A stretch of DNA of 64,000 nucleotides from Xanthomonas indica (lineage in GTDB: Bacteria; Pseudomonadota; Gammaproteobacteria; Xanthomonadales; Xanthomonadaceae). Each line of letters starts with the position of its first letter. The first letter of the stretch is position 1. Below the pieces are notes generated by a model. The model made no database searches, was not told where the DNA came from, and saw only the letters and a list, made by a program, of their open reading frames with translations. Location of the stretch: positions 914,501-978,500 of the forward strand of contig NZ_CP131914.1 in assembly GCF_040529045.1 (NCBI RefSeq). The letters run 5' to 3'. Positions 1 to 9,669 of this stretch are shown in pieces. Made by a program: the position numbers and the translations under genes.

Positions 1-838
1 CCTGCGGCTGGTGCGTGCGCAGCCAGTCCATCGCCTTGGCGTGGGTGTTCATGGTCTCCAGCGGATGCAGGGCGGCATCGCAGACGATGCCCAGCGAATG
101 CGCGCCGGAGGACAGCGGGATCAGCCAGAACCAGTAGCCGGGGCCGCACATGTGGTTGGTCGAGCGCCAGCGGTCCGGCGGCGTGCAGCGCTGCAGCCAG
201 GCGCTGTCCTGCGACCAGCCGTTGGGATCGACCAGCCCGTCCACTCGCCACCACACCGCGTTGGCCTGGTGTGCGTTGTCCTGGGCCAGGCCGAGCTTGC
301 GCTTGAGCAGGCCGGCGCGGCCGCTGGCGTCGATCACCCAGCGCGCCTGCAGGTGGGCGTCGACGCCGTCGCGGCTGTAGCGCACGCAGTGCTCGCCGTC
401 GTCCTCGGCCAGGTCGACGCCGCGTACCGTGCTGCCGTCGAGGAATTCCACGCCCATCTCGCGCGCGCGCTGCCCGAGGAAGTTCTCGAAGCGGCCGCGG
501 TCGATCTGCCACGACGGGGTTGGCAGCAACTGGCTCACGCCCAGCTCGGTGCACTGGTCGATGTCCGCGCGCCCGTCGGAGAAGAAGAAGCGGAAGCCGA
601 ACTTGCGGATCTGTTCGGCATCCAGGTGCTCGCGCAGGCCCAGCACTTCGGCGAAGTAGTGCGCGCCGATCTCCACCGAGGATTCGCCGACCTTGAAGGC
701 GGCCTCGCGCACCGGGTGCGCGCGCCGTTCCAGCACGCGGATGCGCAGTTGCGGGTCGCGCTGGCGCAACTGCAGCGCCAGGGTCAGTCCGGCCAGCCCG
801 CCGCCCAGAATCGCCACATCCGCCTGCGCTGCATTCAT
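1..838 (-). CDS. FAD-dependent oxidoreductase (halogenase-like), 3' end outside window
   Basis: Flavoprotein monooxygenase-like enzyme, probably acting on the polyene or its aryl head group in xanthomonadin-type pigment synthesis; the exact reaction is unknown. The N-terminus has a dinucleotide-binding motif (VAILGGGLAGL, residues 8-18), then a GES motif (VGESSVEIG, near residue 50) as in the tryptophan-halogenase/geranylgeranyl-reductase superfamily, and a WVIDASGR segment typical of these FAD enzymes. The frame is open to the left edge, so the C-terminus is missing. The ATG at 838-836 overlaps the stop of the upstream glycosyltransferase as ATGA, so the two are translationally coupled. Pigment role rests on the neighbouring ketosynthases; family assignment is firm, substrate is inference. 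Confidence 0.8.
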   Translation of the reverse strand, partial: MNAAQADVAILGGGLAGLTLALQLRQRDPQLRIRVLERRAHPVREAAFKVGESSVEIGAHYFAEVLGLREHLDAEQIRKFGFRFFFSDGRADIDQCTELGVSQLLPTPSWQIDRGRFENFLGQRAREMGVEFLDGSTVRGVDLAEDDGEHCVRYSRDGVDAHLQARWVIDASGRAGLLKRKLGLAQDNAHQANAVWWRVDGLVDPNGWSQDSAWLQRCTPPDRWRSTNHMCGPGYWFWLIPLSSGAHSLGIVCDAALHPLETMNTHAKAMDWLRTHQPQ

Positions 839-1656
839 GTCGTCTTTTCCTTGGCGACGGCCAGGGGGGCCGTGTCGAGGGTGCCGTCGGCGTCGTCGAT
901 CAGCACCGGGTTGGCGCGGGTGCGTCGGTACTCGCGTACCACGTGCCCATAGGTCCATACCTGCACGATCACGTGCGAGGTGATCTTCCACAGATCGCGC
1001 ACCAGCCGGAAGTGGCTCTTGCGGAACGTGCCGGGGGTCTGGTTGGCGTAGCGGGTCTCGATCGGCACCGCCACCACCCGCGCGCCGGCCTGGCGCGCCG
1101 CGGAGATCAGCAGCTGCGCCTCGAACACGAAGCCTTCGCCGGGCACGTCGGGCAGGGTGTAGACCGACTGCGGATACAGGCGCTGGCCGCTCTGGCTGTC
1201 GACCAGGCGGAAGCCGCAGCCCCAGGCGATGCCCCAGTCGCCGAAATCGTTGCCGATGCGGCGGATCGGCGGCTGGCTGGCGCGCTTGCGCAGGCGCGCG
1301 CCCACGATCACGCAGCCGGGATGGCGGTTGGCCGCGGCCAGCAGCCGCGGGAAGTCGGCGGCGCTGTGCTGGCCGTCGCCGTCCATGGTCATCACCGCGC
1401 GCGCGCCCTGGCGCTGCGCCTCGGCGAAGCCGCTGCGCAGTGCCGCCCCCTTGCCGCGGCGTTGCGGATGGCGCAGCAGGGTCACCGGCAGGTCGGCGAT
1501 GCAGTCGCTGGTGCCGTCGTCGGAGCCGTCGTCGACCACGATTACCCGCGGGCAGTGTGCCAGCGCGGCGCTGACCACCTCGCGGATGCGCAGCCGTTCG
1601 TTCAGGGCCGGAATCAGGATCGCGGCGTCGGCGGCGGTCAGCGGCGTGCGGCTCAT
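835..1656 (-). CDS. Family 2 glycosyltransferase of the pigment cluster
   Basis: GT-A fold glycosyltransferase of 273 residues. It begins with AILIPALNERLRI (residues 11-23), the usual GT2 N-terminal strand, followed by a VIVVDDGSDDGT nucleotide-sugar-binding segment and a MTMDGDGQHSAADF segment carrying the DXD-type metal site. A family member in aryl-polyene clusters is known and is thought to modify the polyene or its lipid carrier. The start at 1656 was chosen because ATGA overlaps the stop of the upstream ketosynthase-like gene, and an ATGA also joins it to the downstream flavoprotein, so all four genes read as one transcript. Acceptor not identifiable from sequence. Confidence 0.85.
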   Translation of the reverse strand: MSRTPLTAADAAILIPALNERLRIREVVSAALAHCPRVIVVDDGSDDGTSDCIADLPVTLLRHPQRRGKGAALRSGFAEAQRQGARAVMTMDGDGQHSAADFPRLLAAANRHPGCVIVGARLRKRASQPPIRRIGNDFGDWGIAWGCGFRLVDSQSGQRLYPQSVYTLPDVPGEGFVFEAQLLISAARQAGARVVAVPIETRYANQTPGTFRKSHFRLVRDLWKITSHVIVQVWTYGHVVREYRRTRANPVLIDDADGTLDTAPLAVAKEKTT

Positions 1657-2441
1657 GCGCGCAGCTCCACCTGCAGGCAGCGGCCGCCGCCGGCGTCGAG
1701 CACGCAGCCGCTGCCGCCCAGCGCCAGCGCGTCGAACAGCGGCAGCATCGGCGCCATCGCGTTGCCCGCGGCGTGCCGCGCCAGCGCGCCATCGCCGGCC
1801 GGGGCGGTGCCGTCGCGCAACTGCGCGTGGAGCTGCGGCTTGCCGTCGCGCGTGCCGGCGCTCAGCACCAGCGCACCGCCGAGCAGGCCTTCGCTGCGCG
1901 CGATGCGGCCCAGCGCGCCCACCGAGCGGCTGTCGTAGCCGACCAGCAGCACTGCGTCTTCGCCCGCGGCCAGTTGCGACAGCGCTTCCAGCAGGCCCTG
2001 CGCGAAGCTGCCCGAGTGCGCACTGATCGCGGTCGCCGCGGCGGTGGCGCCGGCGCCGATGGTCCAGTAGCCGGCGGCGGCGTTGTGCACCGAGTTGTGG
2101 AACTTGGTCGGCGAGACCGACAGCGGTTCGCTGGCCAGGGTGGTGCACATGTAGTCGGTGATCGCCAGGTCGCCGTGGGTGGAGGTGAACACCGACGGCA
2201 GCGTGGCCGGGTCGCGGCCGGCGTGCTGGCAGGCGGCCAGCGCCGCGTCCAGCGACACCGCCACGGTGTCCGGCGCGCGGCGGCGCTCGTTGGGCGCCAA
2301 CAACTGCGGCGACGGCCGTGCCGGCGTCTCCTGCAGCACGCCTTCGCCGCGGGCGAACGCCTGCGCCAGCGTCCACGACGGCAGCCCGGGCGCCCAGAAA
2401 CCAATGCCTTCGATCGTCGCGCTCAGCATCGGCATGTTCAT
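1653..2441 (-). CDS. Beta-ketoacyl synthase chain-length-factor-like protein
   Basis: Short (262 residue) ketosynthase N-domain-like protein of the type found beside aryl-polyene ketosynthases. It starts MNMPMLSATIEGIGFWAPGL and contains a conserved FTSTHGD and KFHNSVHNAAAGYW stretch, but lacks the cysteine-centred TACSSS motif and the two C-terminal histidines of a full condensing enzyme. It is therefore expected to be a non-catalytic partner of the ketosynthase encoded just upstream, setting chain length or stabilising the dimer. Start at 2441 overlaps the ketosynthase stop by ATGA. Family call is good; the chain-length role is known for relatives and inferred here. Confidence 0.82.
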   Translation of the reverse strand: MNMPMLSATIEGIGFWAPGLPSWTLAQAFARGEGVLQETPARPSPQLLAPNERRRAPDTVAVSLDAALAACQHAGRDPATLPSVFTSTHGDLAITDYMCTTLASEPLSVSPTKFHNSVHNAAAGYWTIGAGATAAATAISAHSGSFAQGLLEALSQLAAGEDAVLLVGYDSRSVGALGRIARSEGLLGGALVLSAGTRDGKPQLHAQLRDGTAPAGDGALARHAAGNAMAPMLPLFDALALGGSGCVLDAGGGRCLQVELRA

Positions 2442-3676
2442 GCGCGGCCGAACAGCAGCGAGCAGTTGTTGCCGCCGAAGCCGAAGGAGTTGTTCATGGC
2501 GTAGCGGACCTGTGCATGGGCGGTGGCGAAGCGGATCTGCGGGCCGCAGGCGGGATCGGGCAGTTCGCTGTTGAGGGTGCCGGGCAGCAGGCCGTCGCGC
2601 AGCGCCAGCAGGGCGAACACCGACTCGACGATGCCGGCGGCGCCGAGCGTGTGCCCGGTCCAGGCCTTGGTCGAACTGGCGTGCAGGGTTGGCGGGAACA
2701 GCGCCGCCACCGCGGCGGCCTCGACGCTGTCGTTGGCTGGGGTCGCGGTGCCGTGCAGGTTCAGATACCCGACCTCGGCCGGATCCACCCCGGCACGTTG
2801 CAGCGCGCCGCGCATCGCCAGGCCGGCGCCCAGCCCCTGCGGATGCGGCGCGGACATGTGGTGGGCATCGCTGGATTCGCCGTAGCCGCACAGCAGCGCC
2901 TGCGCCGGCGGCGCGTCGGCGGCATCGGCGCGTTCCAGCAGCGCGTAGCCGCCGGCCTCGCCCAGCGACAGCCCGACCCGGCGCACGTCGAACGGCCGGC
3001 ACGGCTCCGGCGACACCACCTGCAGCGAGTTGAAGCCGAACAGCACGCTGCCGCACAGCGTGTCCACGCCGCCGACCAGCGCCGCATCGACCACGCCGGC
3101 GGCGATCAGCCGCGCCGCCTGGGCGAACACCTTGGCGCTGGACGAGCAGGCGGTGGCGACGGTGATGCACGGGCCGCGCAGGCCGGTGGCGGCGCGCACG
3201 AAGTCGCCGAGCGAATGCGGGGTGTGCACGATCGGCCGATCCAGGTCGGCGGGCAGGCGCGGGCCGTCCGCATCGTGATCGAGCCGGGTGTAGGCCTCCT
3301 CGCTGGCGCCGATGCTGGAGGTGGAGGTGCCCATCACCACCGCCACCCGGTCGGCGCCATGCCGCTGCGCCGCGGCGGCGACCGCGTCGGCCATGCCGTC
3401 CTGCTGCAGCGCCAGCCAGGCCAGGCGATTGTTGCGGCATTCCCATGCGGCCAGGGCATCCGGCAGCGCGGCGGTTTCCAGCCCGTCCACCCGGCCGATC
3501 CAGCATTCCAGCGGTTGCGGACCGAAATCGTTGCGACGCAGGCCGCTGCGGCCCTCGCGCAGCGCCGCGGCCTGGGCCTGCAGTCCGCTGCCGAGCGCAT
3601 TGGTCGCGGTGTAGGCACGGATGGCCACGGGAGCCATGCGGGGCGACGAGGACGCTTCGGTCACGCGGTATTCCAT
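2438..3676 (-). CDS. Beta-ketoacyl-ACP synthase (FabF-like), aryl-polyene type
   Basis: Condensing enzyme of 412 residues that extends acyl-ACP chains by decarboxylative condensation with malonyl-ACP in the cytoplasm. The thiolase-fold catalytic triad is visible: Cys177 in ATACSSS, His309 in LHGTAT and His343 in GHTLGAAG, plus the C-terminal NNSFGFGGNN glycine loop. It is the first gene of this run and overlaps the partner ketosynthase by 4 bp. No strong ribosome-binding site precedes either the ATG at 3676 or the internal Met14 (MAPVAIR), so the start is uncertain by 13 residues. Placement with a glycosyltransferase and flavoprotein supports xanthomonadin-type pigment synthesis rather than housekeeping fatty-acid synthesis. 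Confidence 0.87.
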   Translation of the reverse strand: MEYRVTEASSSPRMAPVAIRAYTATNALGSGLQAQAAALREGRSGLRRNDFGPQPLECWIGRVDGLETAALPDALAAWECRNNRLAWLALQQDGMADAVAAAAQRHGADRVAVVMGTSTSSIGASEEAYTRLDHDADGPRLPADLDRPIVHTPHSLGDFVRAATGLRGPCITVATACSSSAKVFAQAARLIAAGVVDAALVGGVDTLCGSVLFGFNSLQVVSPEPCRPFDVRRVGLSLGEAGGYALLERADAADAPPAQALLCGYGESSDAHHMSAPHPQGLGAGLAMRGALQRAGVDPAEVGYLNLHGTATPANDSVEAAAVAALFPPTLHASSTKAWTGHTLGAAGIVESVFALLALRDGLLPGTLNSELPDPACGPQIRFATAHAQVRYAMNNSFGFGGNNCSLLFGRA

Positions 3677-3855
3677 ACAAGGACAATTACCGCAGTATAT
3701 CGACGCATTCGGTCATGCCGTGAAACGCCAACGACGCGAACGTGAATGGCGCGCTTGCCCTGGATCCGTTCAGCGCACGGCCGGCGTGCGCTTTCGCCGC
3801 TGGCGCATTTCCTCCACAATCGCTTGCCTTTCCACGCCAGGCGCACGCCACGGGC

Positions 3856-4116
3856 ATGCAAGCCTACGTCTACAAAAGCCAACGCAAGCCGGACACCTAT
3901 CTGTATCTCGCCGCCCGCGACGACTTCGGCCGGTTGCCGCCGGCGCTGCTGGCGTCGCTGCAGCCGCTGGCGTTCGTGCTCGAGGTGGCGTTGACCGCCG
4001 AACGCACGCTGGCCCGCGCCGATCCGGCCGCGGTGCGCGCCAACCTCGCCGGCTGCGGCTTCCATCTGCAATTGCCGCCGTCTCTGCCCGGCACCACCGA
4101 TCGACACGATGACTGA
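3856..4116 (+). CDS. YcgL domain-containing protein
   Basis: Small cytoplasmic protein of 86 residues beginning [18 protein letters not shown], the characteristic N-terminus of the YcgL (DUF709) family, whose biochemical role is not established. Central residues ([24 protein letters not shown]) match the family pattern of a short alpha/beta fold. The start is placed at the ATG at 3856 because the family begins exactly at this motif; the upstream in-frame extension has no family character. The last 8 bp overlap the start of the ankyrin gene, so the two are probably co-translated. No regulatory site is evident in the roughly 180 bp separating it from the divergent pigment operon. Confidence 0.85.
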   Translation: MQAYVYKSQRKPDTYLYLAARDDFGRLPPALLASLQPLAFVLEVALTAERTLARADPAAVRANLAGCGFHLQLPPSLPGTTDRHDD

Positions 4117-7100
4117 CTCCTTTCTCCGCGCGCGCGCGCCGATGCTCGCCGCCGCGCTGGGTGCGGTGCTGGCGCTGGCCGCCGGATTCGGCCCGCTGGC
4201 CGCCGCCCTGGGCGCCTGGCTGGCGCAGCCGGCGTTCGCGCTGGCGCTGTCCTGGCACCGCGGCAGCCGGCCGCGTCCGCGTGCCGCGCGCGAGCTGATC
4301 GGCGCGGTGGCGCCGCTGCTGGCGCTGTGGGCCGGCGGCATGGTGCTGGTCGCGGTGCTGGTGGCCTGGCCGCTGGCGGCCCTGCACGACAGCGGCAGCC
4401 TGGCGGCCGCGCTGGCGCTGAGCGTGGCCGCCAGTGCCGCACTGCTCGGCCTGTGGCGGACCTGGCCGCTGTGGCACGCCAGCGACGGCGAGGACGGCGC
4501 GCTGGGCGCGCGCTGGCACGCGCTGGCGCAGCAGGACGTGCAGGCCTGGCGCGGACTGGCGGTGGCCGCGCTGGTGCTGGTGCTGGCCGGGCTCGGCGTG
4601 GTGCTGGCCTGGCCGGGACTGCTCGCCGCCGCTGCGCGCTGGCCGCTGGCGCTGGCCTATGCGCTGCTGTCGCCGCTGCTGCATGCCGGCCTGCAACGGG
4701 TGGCACCGCCGCAGACGCTGACCCCGCCGGTGTCCTCCGCCGACCTGTTCGCCGAACTGAGCGCCAACACCGCGCCGCGCGCCGACGAGCCGGCGCCCGC
4801 ACAGGACGAATTGCATGCGGCGCTGTACGACGCTGCCCGCGGCGGCCGCGTCGACCGCGCGCTGCAGTTGCTGCAGGCCGGTGCCGATCCGCATGCGCTG
4901 CCCGCTGCCGAGTGGCGCGACCAGCGCAGCCTGCCGGTGCTGGCCGCGGTGCTGCCGGACCTGCGCCTGCTGCGCGAACTGATCGTGCGCGGGGTCGACG
5001 TCAATCGCCCGCACCTGGGCATGACCCCGCTGCTGGCCGCCACCCGCGACAGCTGGCACGGCCGCCCGGAAGCGGTGATGACCCTGCTCGCCAACGGCGC
5101 CGACCCGCGCGCCAGCGACGGCGACGGCAACACCCCGCTGCATCACGCCGCGCGCAGTTCCGACCCGGGCGTGGCCGCGCTGCTGCGCGACGCCGCCGCC
5201 GAACTGGACGCGGCCAACCGCGACGGCCTGACCCCGCTGGCGGTGGCCTGCCAGGTCGGCAACTGGCGCATGGCCAAGTTCCTGCTCGAGCGCGGCGCCA
5301 AGCCGGAGCCGGCCGACGCCAGCCCGGTGCTGCTGGCCGCCGCCGGCACCGAGGAAGACGATCCGGCCGGCGTGCAGTTGCTGCTCAAGCACAAGGCGCG
5401 GGTCGATGCGCGCGATCGCCAGCGCCGCAGCGCGCTGCACGAGGCGGCGCAGGCCGGCCACGTGGAGATCGTGCAGGCCCTGCTCGGCGCTGGCGCCAAC
5501 CTGGAAGCGCGCGACGCGCTGGGCCGCACGCCGTGGCTGGAAGCCGCCCGCCACGGCCGCGTGGCGGTGCTGGAACGGCTGCTGCCGCACAAGCCGGACG
5601 TGGTTGCGGTCGATGGCGACGGCCGCAACGCGATCCTGCTGGCTTGCACCGCCGATCACGTCGCCCCCGGCCTGATCCGGCGCCTGCTGGAGCTGGGCGT
5701 GGCGCCGGCGCAGCCGGACCAGAGCGGCCGCCGCGCGGTCGACCTGGCCGCCGAGGCCGGGCGCTGGGCGATCGTGTCCGCGCTGGACCCGGACTATCCG
5801 CTGCCGGCCGCGGTCAGCGACGGCCAGGGCGAGACCGGCCCCGCCGGCCTGCCCGACCGGCCGCCGCTGGAACTGCTGCGCGAAGGCCTGCAACTGGGCC
5901 AGCCGCGCGGCGGCCTGGCCGCGCTGGCGCGGCTGTGCGCGGCCGAGGAACTGGGCGCGCTGCTGCACGATGCGCCGCTGGCGCTGAACGCGCAGGCGGT
6001 GGACTGGCTGCTGGCGCACGGCGCCGAGCCGGAGGTGCTCGATGCCTGTGGCGATACCCCGATGTTCGCGCTGCTCTCGCGTGGCGTGGAGGCGGTGCCC
6101 AGCCTGCAGGCGATGCTGCGCCACGGCGTGTCGCCGGCCGGCCGCGGCGGCCTGACCCGCCTGCTCGCCGCCTGCGCCCAGCACGATCACGCCTCGCGCG
6201 CTCTGGAACAGTTCGCCCTGGAACTGCTCGAGCGTGGCGCCGATCCGTTCGCGCCGTCGCCGGCCGGCGATCCGCCGCTGTCGCTGGCGGTGCGGCTGGG
6301 CTGGCTGCGCCTGCAACTGCAACTGCTCGAGCGCGGCGCCGACCGCGAGGCCCGCGACAGCCACGGCATGACCGCGCTGCACCTGGCCGCTGCGCTGGGC
6401 CGCGAGGCCTCGCTGAAACTGCTGATCCAGCAAGGCGCTTCGCCGGACGCGCGCGCCGCCGACGGCCAGACCCCGCTCGGCGTGGCCCTGGCCAGCGGCC
6501 GCCGCGACCTGGCCGACTGGCTGGACTGGCGCACCTGGCCGCTGCCGCGGCGCCCGCTGCGCGAGGCCGACGTGCCGGCCGCGGCGATGGTCGGCGATGC
6601 CGAGGCGATCCGCCGCCTGATCGACCTGGGCCTGCCGGTGGATGCGGTGGACGCGCAGGGCTGCACCGCGCTGCTGCGCGCTGCCGGCGGTGGCCATGCC
6701 GCAGCGGTGAAGCTGCTGCTGTCGCGCGGCGCCGATCTGCAGCACGCCGCGGCCAGTGGCGCCACGCCGCTGTCGGCGGCGGTGAGCATGCGCCAGACCG
6801 AGATCGTCGCCGCCCTGCTGCAGGCCGGCGCGCAGATCGAACACCGCCTGCCCGGCGGGGTCACCGTGCTGATGCTGGCCTGCGCGCTGGGCCTGCCCGA
6901 CATCGCCGCGCGGCTGCTGGCCGCCGGTGCCGACGTGCATGCCGGCGACGCCCAGCAACTGGCGCCGCTGCACTGCGCGGCGCTGTACGGCTTCACCGCG
7001 CGCGACAAGACGCGCCTGCTGGCGTTGCTGGACACCTTGCTGCTGGCCGGCGCCGAGGCCGACCGCGGCTCCGCCGGCGGGGTGACGCCGCTGCTGTTGC

Positions 7101-7426
7101 TGCTGGGCGCGCGCGCCGAACCGGGCACGGCCTGTGAGGAGCCGGTGGTGCTGGCCGGCGTCGAGCGCCTGCTCGACGAGGACGTCAGCCTGGAGGTGCA
7201 GGATCCGCGCGGCTTCGGCCCGCTGCACCTGGCCGCGCTGCACGGCCTGCCGCTGCTGGTGCAGCGCCTGCTGCGCGCCGGCGCCGATCCGGAACTGCGC
7301 GACACCTTGAACCGCACCCCGCGCGAGATCGCGGTGATGCGCGGCTTCGTCGACGTCGCCGGGCAGTTCCAGCCGGCGCTGCCGGGGGTGTCGTCGATGG
7401 CGCGGTTCCTGCGCGAGAGCCGCTAG
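4109..7426 (+). CDS. Large membrane-anchored ankyrin-repeat protein
   Basis: Protein of 1105 residues. Roughly the first 200 residues hold four to six hydrophobic segments (for example [19 protein letters not shown] and [17 protein letters not shown]), consistent with an inner-membrane anchor. The rest is a long ankyrin array with recurring [10 protein letters not shown]-like, DGLTPLAVA-like and [11 protein letters not shown]-like units about 33 residues apart, with degenerate copies between. Ankyrin arrays bind proteins, so a scaffold or sequestration role is likely, but no partner can be named. It starts inside the ycgL stop region (8 bp overlap), so expression is linked to ycgL. A strong terminator is not obvious; REP-like hairpins follow immediately. 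Confidence 0.9.
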   Translation: MTDSFLRARAPMLAAALGAVLALAAGFGPLAAALGAWLAQPAFALALSWHRGSRPRPRAARELIGAVAPLLALWAGGMVLVAVLVAWPLAALHDSGSLAAALALSVAASAALLGLWRTWPLWHASDGEDGALGARWHALAQQDVQAWRGLAVAALVLVLAGLGVVLAWPGLLAAAARWPLALAYALLSPLLHAGLQRVAPPQTLTPPVSSADLFAELSANTAPRADEPAPAQDELHAALYDAARGGRVDRALQLLQAGADPHALPAAEWRDQRSLPVLAAVLPDLRLLRELIVRGVDVNRPHLGMTPLLAATRDSWHGRPEAVMTLLANGADPRASDGDGNTPLHHAARSSDPGVAALLRDAAAELDAANRDGLTPLAVACQVGNWRMAKFLLERGAKPEPADASPVLLAAAGTEEDDPAGVQLLLKHKARVDARDRQRRSALHEAAQAGHVEIVQALLGAGANLEARDALGRTPWLEAARHGRVAVLERLLPHKPDVVAVDGDGRNAILLACTADHVAPGLIRRLLELGVAPAQPDQSGRRAVDLAAEAGRWAIVSALDPDYPLPAAVSDGQGETGPAGLPDRPPLELLREGLQLGQPRGGLAALARLCAAEELGALLHDAPLALNAQAVDWLLAHGAEPEVLDACGDTPMFALLSRGVEAVPSLQAMLRHGVSPAGRGGLTRLLAACAQHDHASRALEQFALELLERGADPFAPSPAGDPPLSLAVRLGWLRLQLQLLERGADREARDSHGMTALHLAAALGREASLKLLIQQGASPDARAADGQTPLGVALASGRRDLADWLDWRTWPLPRRPLREADVPAAAMVGDAEAIRRLIDLGLPVDAVDAQGCTALLRAAGGGHAAAVKLLLSRGADLQHAAASGATPLSAAVSMRQTEIVAALLQAGAQIEHRLPGGVTVLMLACALGLPDIAARLLAAGADVHAGDAQQLAPLHCAALYGFTARDKTRLLALLDTLLLAGAEADRGSAGGVTPLLLLLGARAEPGTACEEPVVLAGVERLLDEDVSLEVQDPRGFGPLHLAALHGLPLLVQRLLRAGADPELRDTLNRTPREIAVMRGFVDVAGQFQPALPGVSSMARFLRESR

Positions 7427-7433
7427 CGCTCTT

Positions 7434-7557
7434 CCTTCTCCCAGCGGGAGAAGGTGGCCCTGAGGGCCGGATGAGGGGAGGGCGCCGCCGCGCCTCGCCC
7501 ATTGCACCGCGTCTCGTGCCGCACCCTCACCCCGATCCCTCTCCTGGTGGGAGAGGG
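7434..7557. repeat. Paired REP-like hairpins downstream of ankyrin gene
   Basis: Two near-perfect short palindromes lie about 80 bp apart: 7434-7454 (arms CCTTCTCCC / GGGAGAAGG) and 7537-7557 (arms CCCTCTCC / GGGAGAGGG). Flanking text (GCCGGATGAGGGGAGGG and CACCCTCACCCCGATCC) is itself partly complementary, so the unit can fold as one large stem. This is an intergenic dispersed-repeat type common in xanthomonads. It may stabilise the ankyrin transcript 3' end. Confidence 0.7.
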
Positions 7558-7589
7558 GGCTTGCGGCAGCGCGGTGCGCCGCAGCGCCC

Positions 7590-7615
7590 AAAAAAATGCC
7601 CGCCGGAGGGCGGGC
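7590..7615 (-). terminator. Rho-independent terminator of module A (adhesin-protease operon)
   Basis: On the minus strand a GCCCGCC / GGCGGGC stem with a 4-nt loop is followed by A and a run of seven T residues. It lies about 105 bp past the subtilase stop codon at 7720, the correct place to end the adhesin-subtilase transcript. Confidence 0.85.
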
Positions 7616-7719
7616 GAGTGCGTCATGGTGGGTACGTCGCTGCTGTCGGAACCGCTGCGGGAGGGCCGCCTCCCGCGCACGTGGCGCGGCGGCAAGCGGC
7701 ACCGCCGCGCGGTTTGGCG

Positions 7720-9606
7720 TTACTGCCGCGCCACCACGGTCAGGCCGCTGTAGCTGCCGCTCAGGCGCACGTAGTAGGTCGTGGCGCTGGACGGAGTGAG
7801 GCGCACCGTCTGCGTGGTGCCGGCACGGGTGGACCGCGCGTCGTAGCTGCTGCTGGTCGGCGTCTTGCCCGCCGACACGTACATCGCCACGTTGCCGGTG
7901 CCGCCGAAGGTCATGAAGCTCACCACCGTGCCGGCCGCGGCCTGGAAGCTGTACAGCCTGTCGCCGCCCTGGCTGCCGACACCACGCATCTCGACCTTGT
8001 TGACCAGGGTCTTGGTCGGCGGCACGCAGCTGCTGTCCGAGGGATCGCACGGCGGGGTGGTGGCCATCTGCAGCAGCATGTCGATGTCCAGGATGCCGGC
8101 GCCGATCGGCGTGGTGGTCGGGATCGCCACCGGGAACGGCCGCGCGCTGGCGCGCAGCAGGTCGCGCATGCCGGTCCAGCTGAGCGGGGTCTTGGCCACG
8201 CTCTGCACCATCGCCACCGCCGCGGCCACGTGCGGGGACGCCATCGAGGTGCCGGCCATGCCGCCGATCTGCCAGTCGCTGGTCGGGCTCTGGGTGCCGC
8301 CGTTGAGCACCTGGAAGATGTAGCCGTTCGGGTTGCCGTCGACGTCGCCGCCGCCACCCGGCGCGGCAATGTCCACGCGGGTGCCGTAGTTGGAGTAGCT
8401 GGCGCGGCCGCCATTGACCCGCGAGGCGCCGACGCTGATGACGCCGTTGCAGGACGACATGGTGTAGGTCCCGGCATCGGCATTGGAGTTGCCGGCGGCG
8501 ACCACGATGATCGTGCCCTTGGCGTTGATCTGGTCGATCGCGTCCTGGTAGATCTGCGGGCAGGTGTCCGGGCCACCGCTGCCCAGGCTCATGTTGATCA
8601 CCTCGGCCGGGTTCGGATTGGTCGGCAGGCCGGCCACCGGCAGGCCCGCGGCCCACAGCATGCCGTCGGCGATGTCGCTGCCGAAGCCGCCGCAGGAGCC
8701 GAGCACGCGCACCGGCACGATCTTGGCGTCGTAGGCCAGGCCGGCGGTGGCCAGGTTGTTGTTGGTGACCTGGGCGATGGTGCCGGAGACATGGCTGCCG
8801 TGCCACGAGCTCGGCTCCGCGGCGTTGCCGGACCCGCCCAGCGCATTGCAGTAGTCGGCCTCGACCCAGTCGCCCAGATCGTAGCCGCCGGCCGCGCGGC
8901 CGTCGGTGTCGCGGCGCGAGACGCGGTGGTCGGTGATCATGTCGTAGCCGGGCAGCACGTTGGCGGCCAGGTCCGGGTTGTCCTTGACCACGCCGGTGTC
9001 GACCACCGCCACCACCACGCCCTTGCCGGTGGAGCGGGTCCAGGCGGCTTCGGCGTTGACCCCGCCGACCGGGTCGTGGAAGTTCCACTGCAGCTTGGCG
9101 TAGGCCGGATCGTTGGGCGTGGTGGAGGCGGCGGCCGCCATCGCCGCCGGCAGGCGCACGCTGGCCTCGTCCAGGCGCCGGTACAGGCGGTCGACCTGCA
9201 CCGACACCACCGACGGGTCGGCCTTGAGTTCGTTGATGAAGGCGGTGCGTTCGCTGTCGCTGAGGTGACGCGAGGTCTGCACCACGTGCCAGCCCGGCAC
9301 CGCCATGTCGCGCAGCACCTTGGCGCTGACCGCGCTGCGCAGCGTCAGGCCGTTGCTGGCGATCTGCGCGCGCTGCATGCCGCTGCGCGCCACCGCGCTG
9401 CTCAGGGTGGTGGCGAGCAGGCTGCGCGCCTGGGTGCCGCCGTCGCGAGTCTTGACGATGAAGCGCTGCCCCAGGTCGCCAGGGGTGGCCGATTGCGGCA
9501 CCGGGCCGTGCACGCCCCCCAGGCCGATGGTGGGCGTGGCCGCCTGCGCGGCGCCGGCGAACAGGATGGCGGCGAGGGCAGCGGCGAGCGAATTGGAAGA
9601 CATCAT
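7720..9606 (-). CDS. Secreted S8 subtilisin-like serine protease (module A)
   Basis: Exported serine endopeptidase of 628 residues. A signal peptide ends near AQA (residue 22). An inhibitor-I9-like propeptide follows (about 45-140), then the peptidase domain with catalytic Asp203 (VVAVVDTG), His269 (WHGSHVSGT) and Ser454 (GTSMASPHVA), plus an AAGNSNADAG oxyanion segment. The last about 100 residues form a beta-rich PPC-like domain, a type usually removed during maturation. There is no autotransporter barrel, so type II secretion or periplasmic residence is expected. It lies 63 bp after the adhesin gene on the same strand and ends at a clear terminator, so the two form an operon. Processing of the adhesin is an attractive but untested idea. 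Confidence 0.92.
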   Translation of the reverse strand: MMSSNSLAAALAAILFAGAAQAATPTIGLGGVHGPVPQSATPGDLGQRFIVKTRDGGTQARSLLATTLSSAVARSGMQRAQIASNGLTLRSAVSAKVLRDMAVPGWHVVQTSRHLSDSERTAFINELKADPSVVSVQVDRLYRRLDEASVRLPAAMAAAASTTPNDPAYAKLQWNFHDPVGGVNAEAAWTRSTGKGVVVAVVDTGVVKDNPDLAANVLPGYDMITDHRVSRRDTDGRAAGGYDLGDWVEADYCNALGGSGNAAEPSSWHGSHVSGTIAQVTNNNLATAGLAYDAKIVPVRVLGSCGGFGSDIADGMLWAAGLPVAGLPTNPNPAEVINMSLGSGGPDTCPQIYQDAIDQINAKGTIIVVAAGNSNADAGTYTMSSCNGVISVGASRVNGGRASYSNYGTRVDIAAPGGGGDVDGNPNGYIFQVLNGGTQSPTSDWQIGGMAGTSMASPHVAAAVAMVQSVAKTPLSWTGMRDLLRASARPFPVAIPTTTPIGAGILDIDMLLQMATTPPCDPSDSSCVPPTKTLVNKVEMRGVGSQGGDRLYSFQAAAGTVVSFMTFGGTGNVAMYVSAGKTPTSSSYDARSTRAGTTQTVRLTPSSATTYYVRLSGSYSGLTVVARQ

Positions 9607-9669
9607 CTGCAGATCCTGGAAGAGAAGTGAGAAGAAAGAAAACGGCGGCGCACGCGGCGCCGCGTTGGG

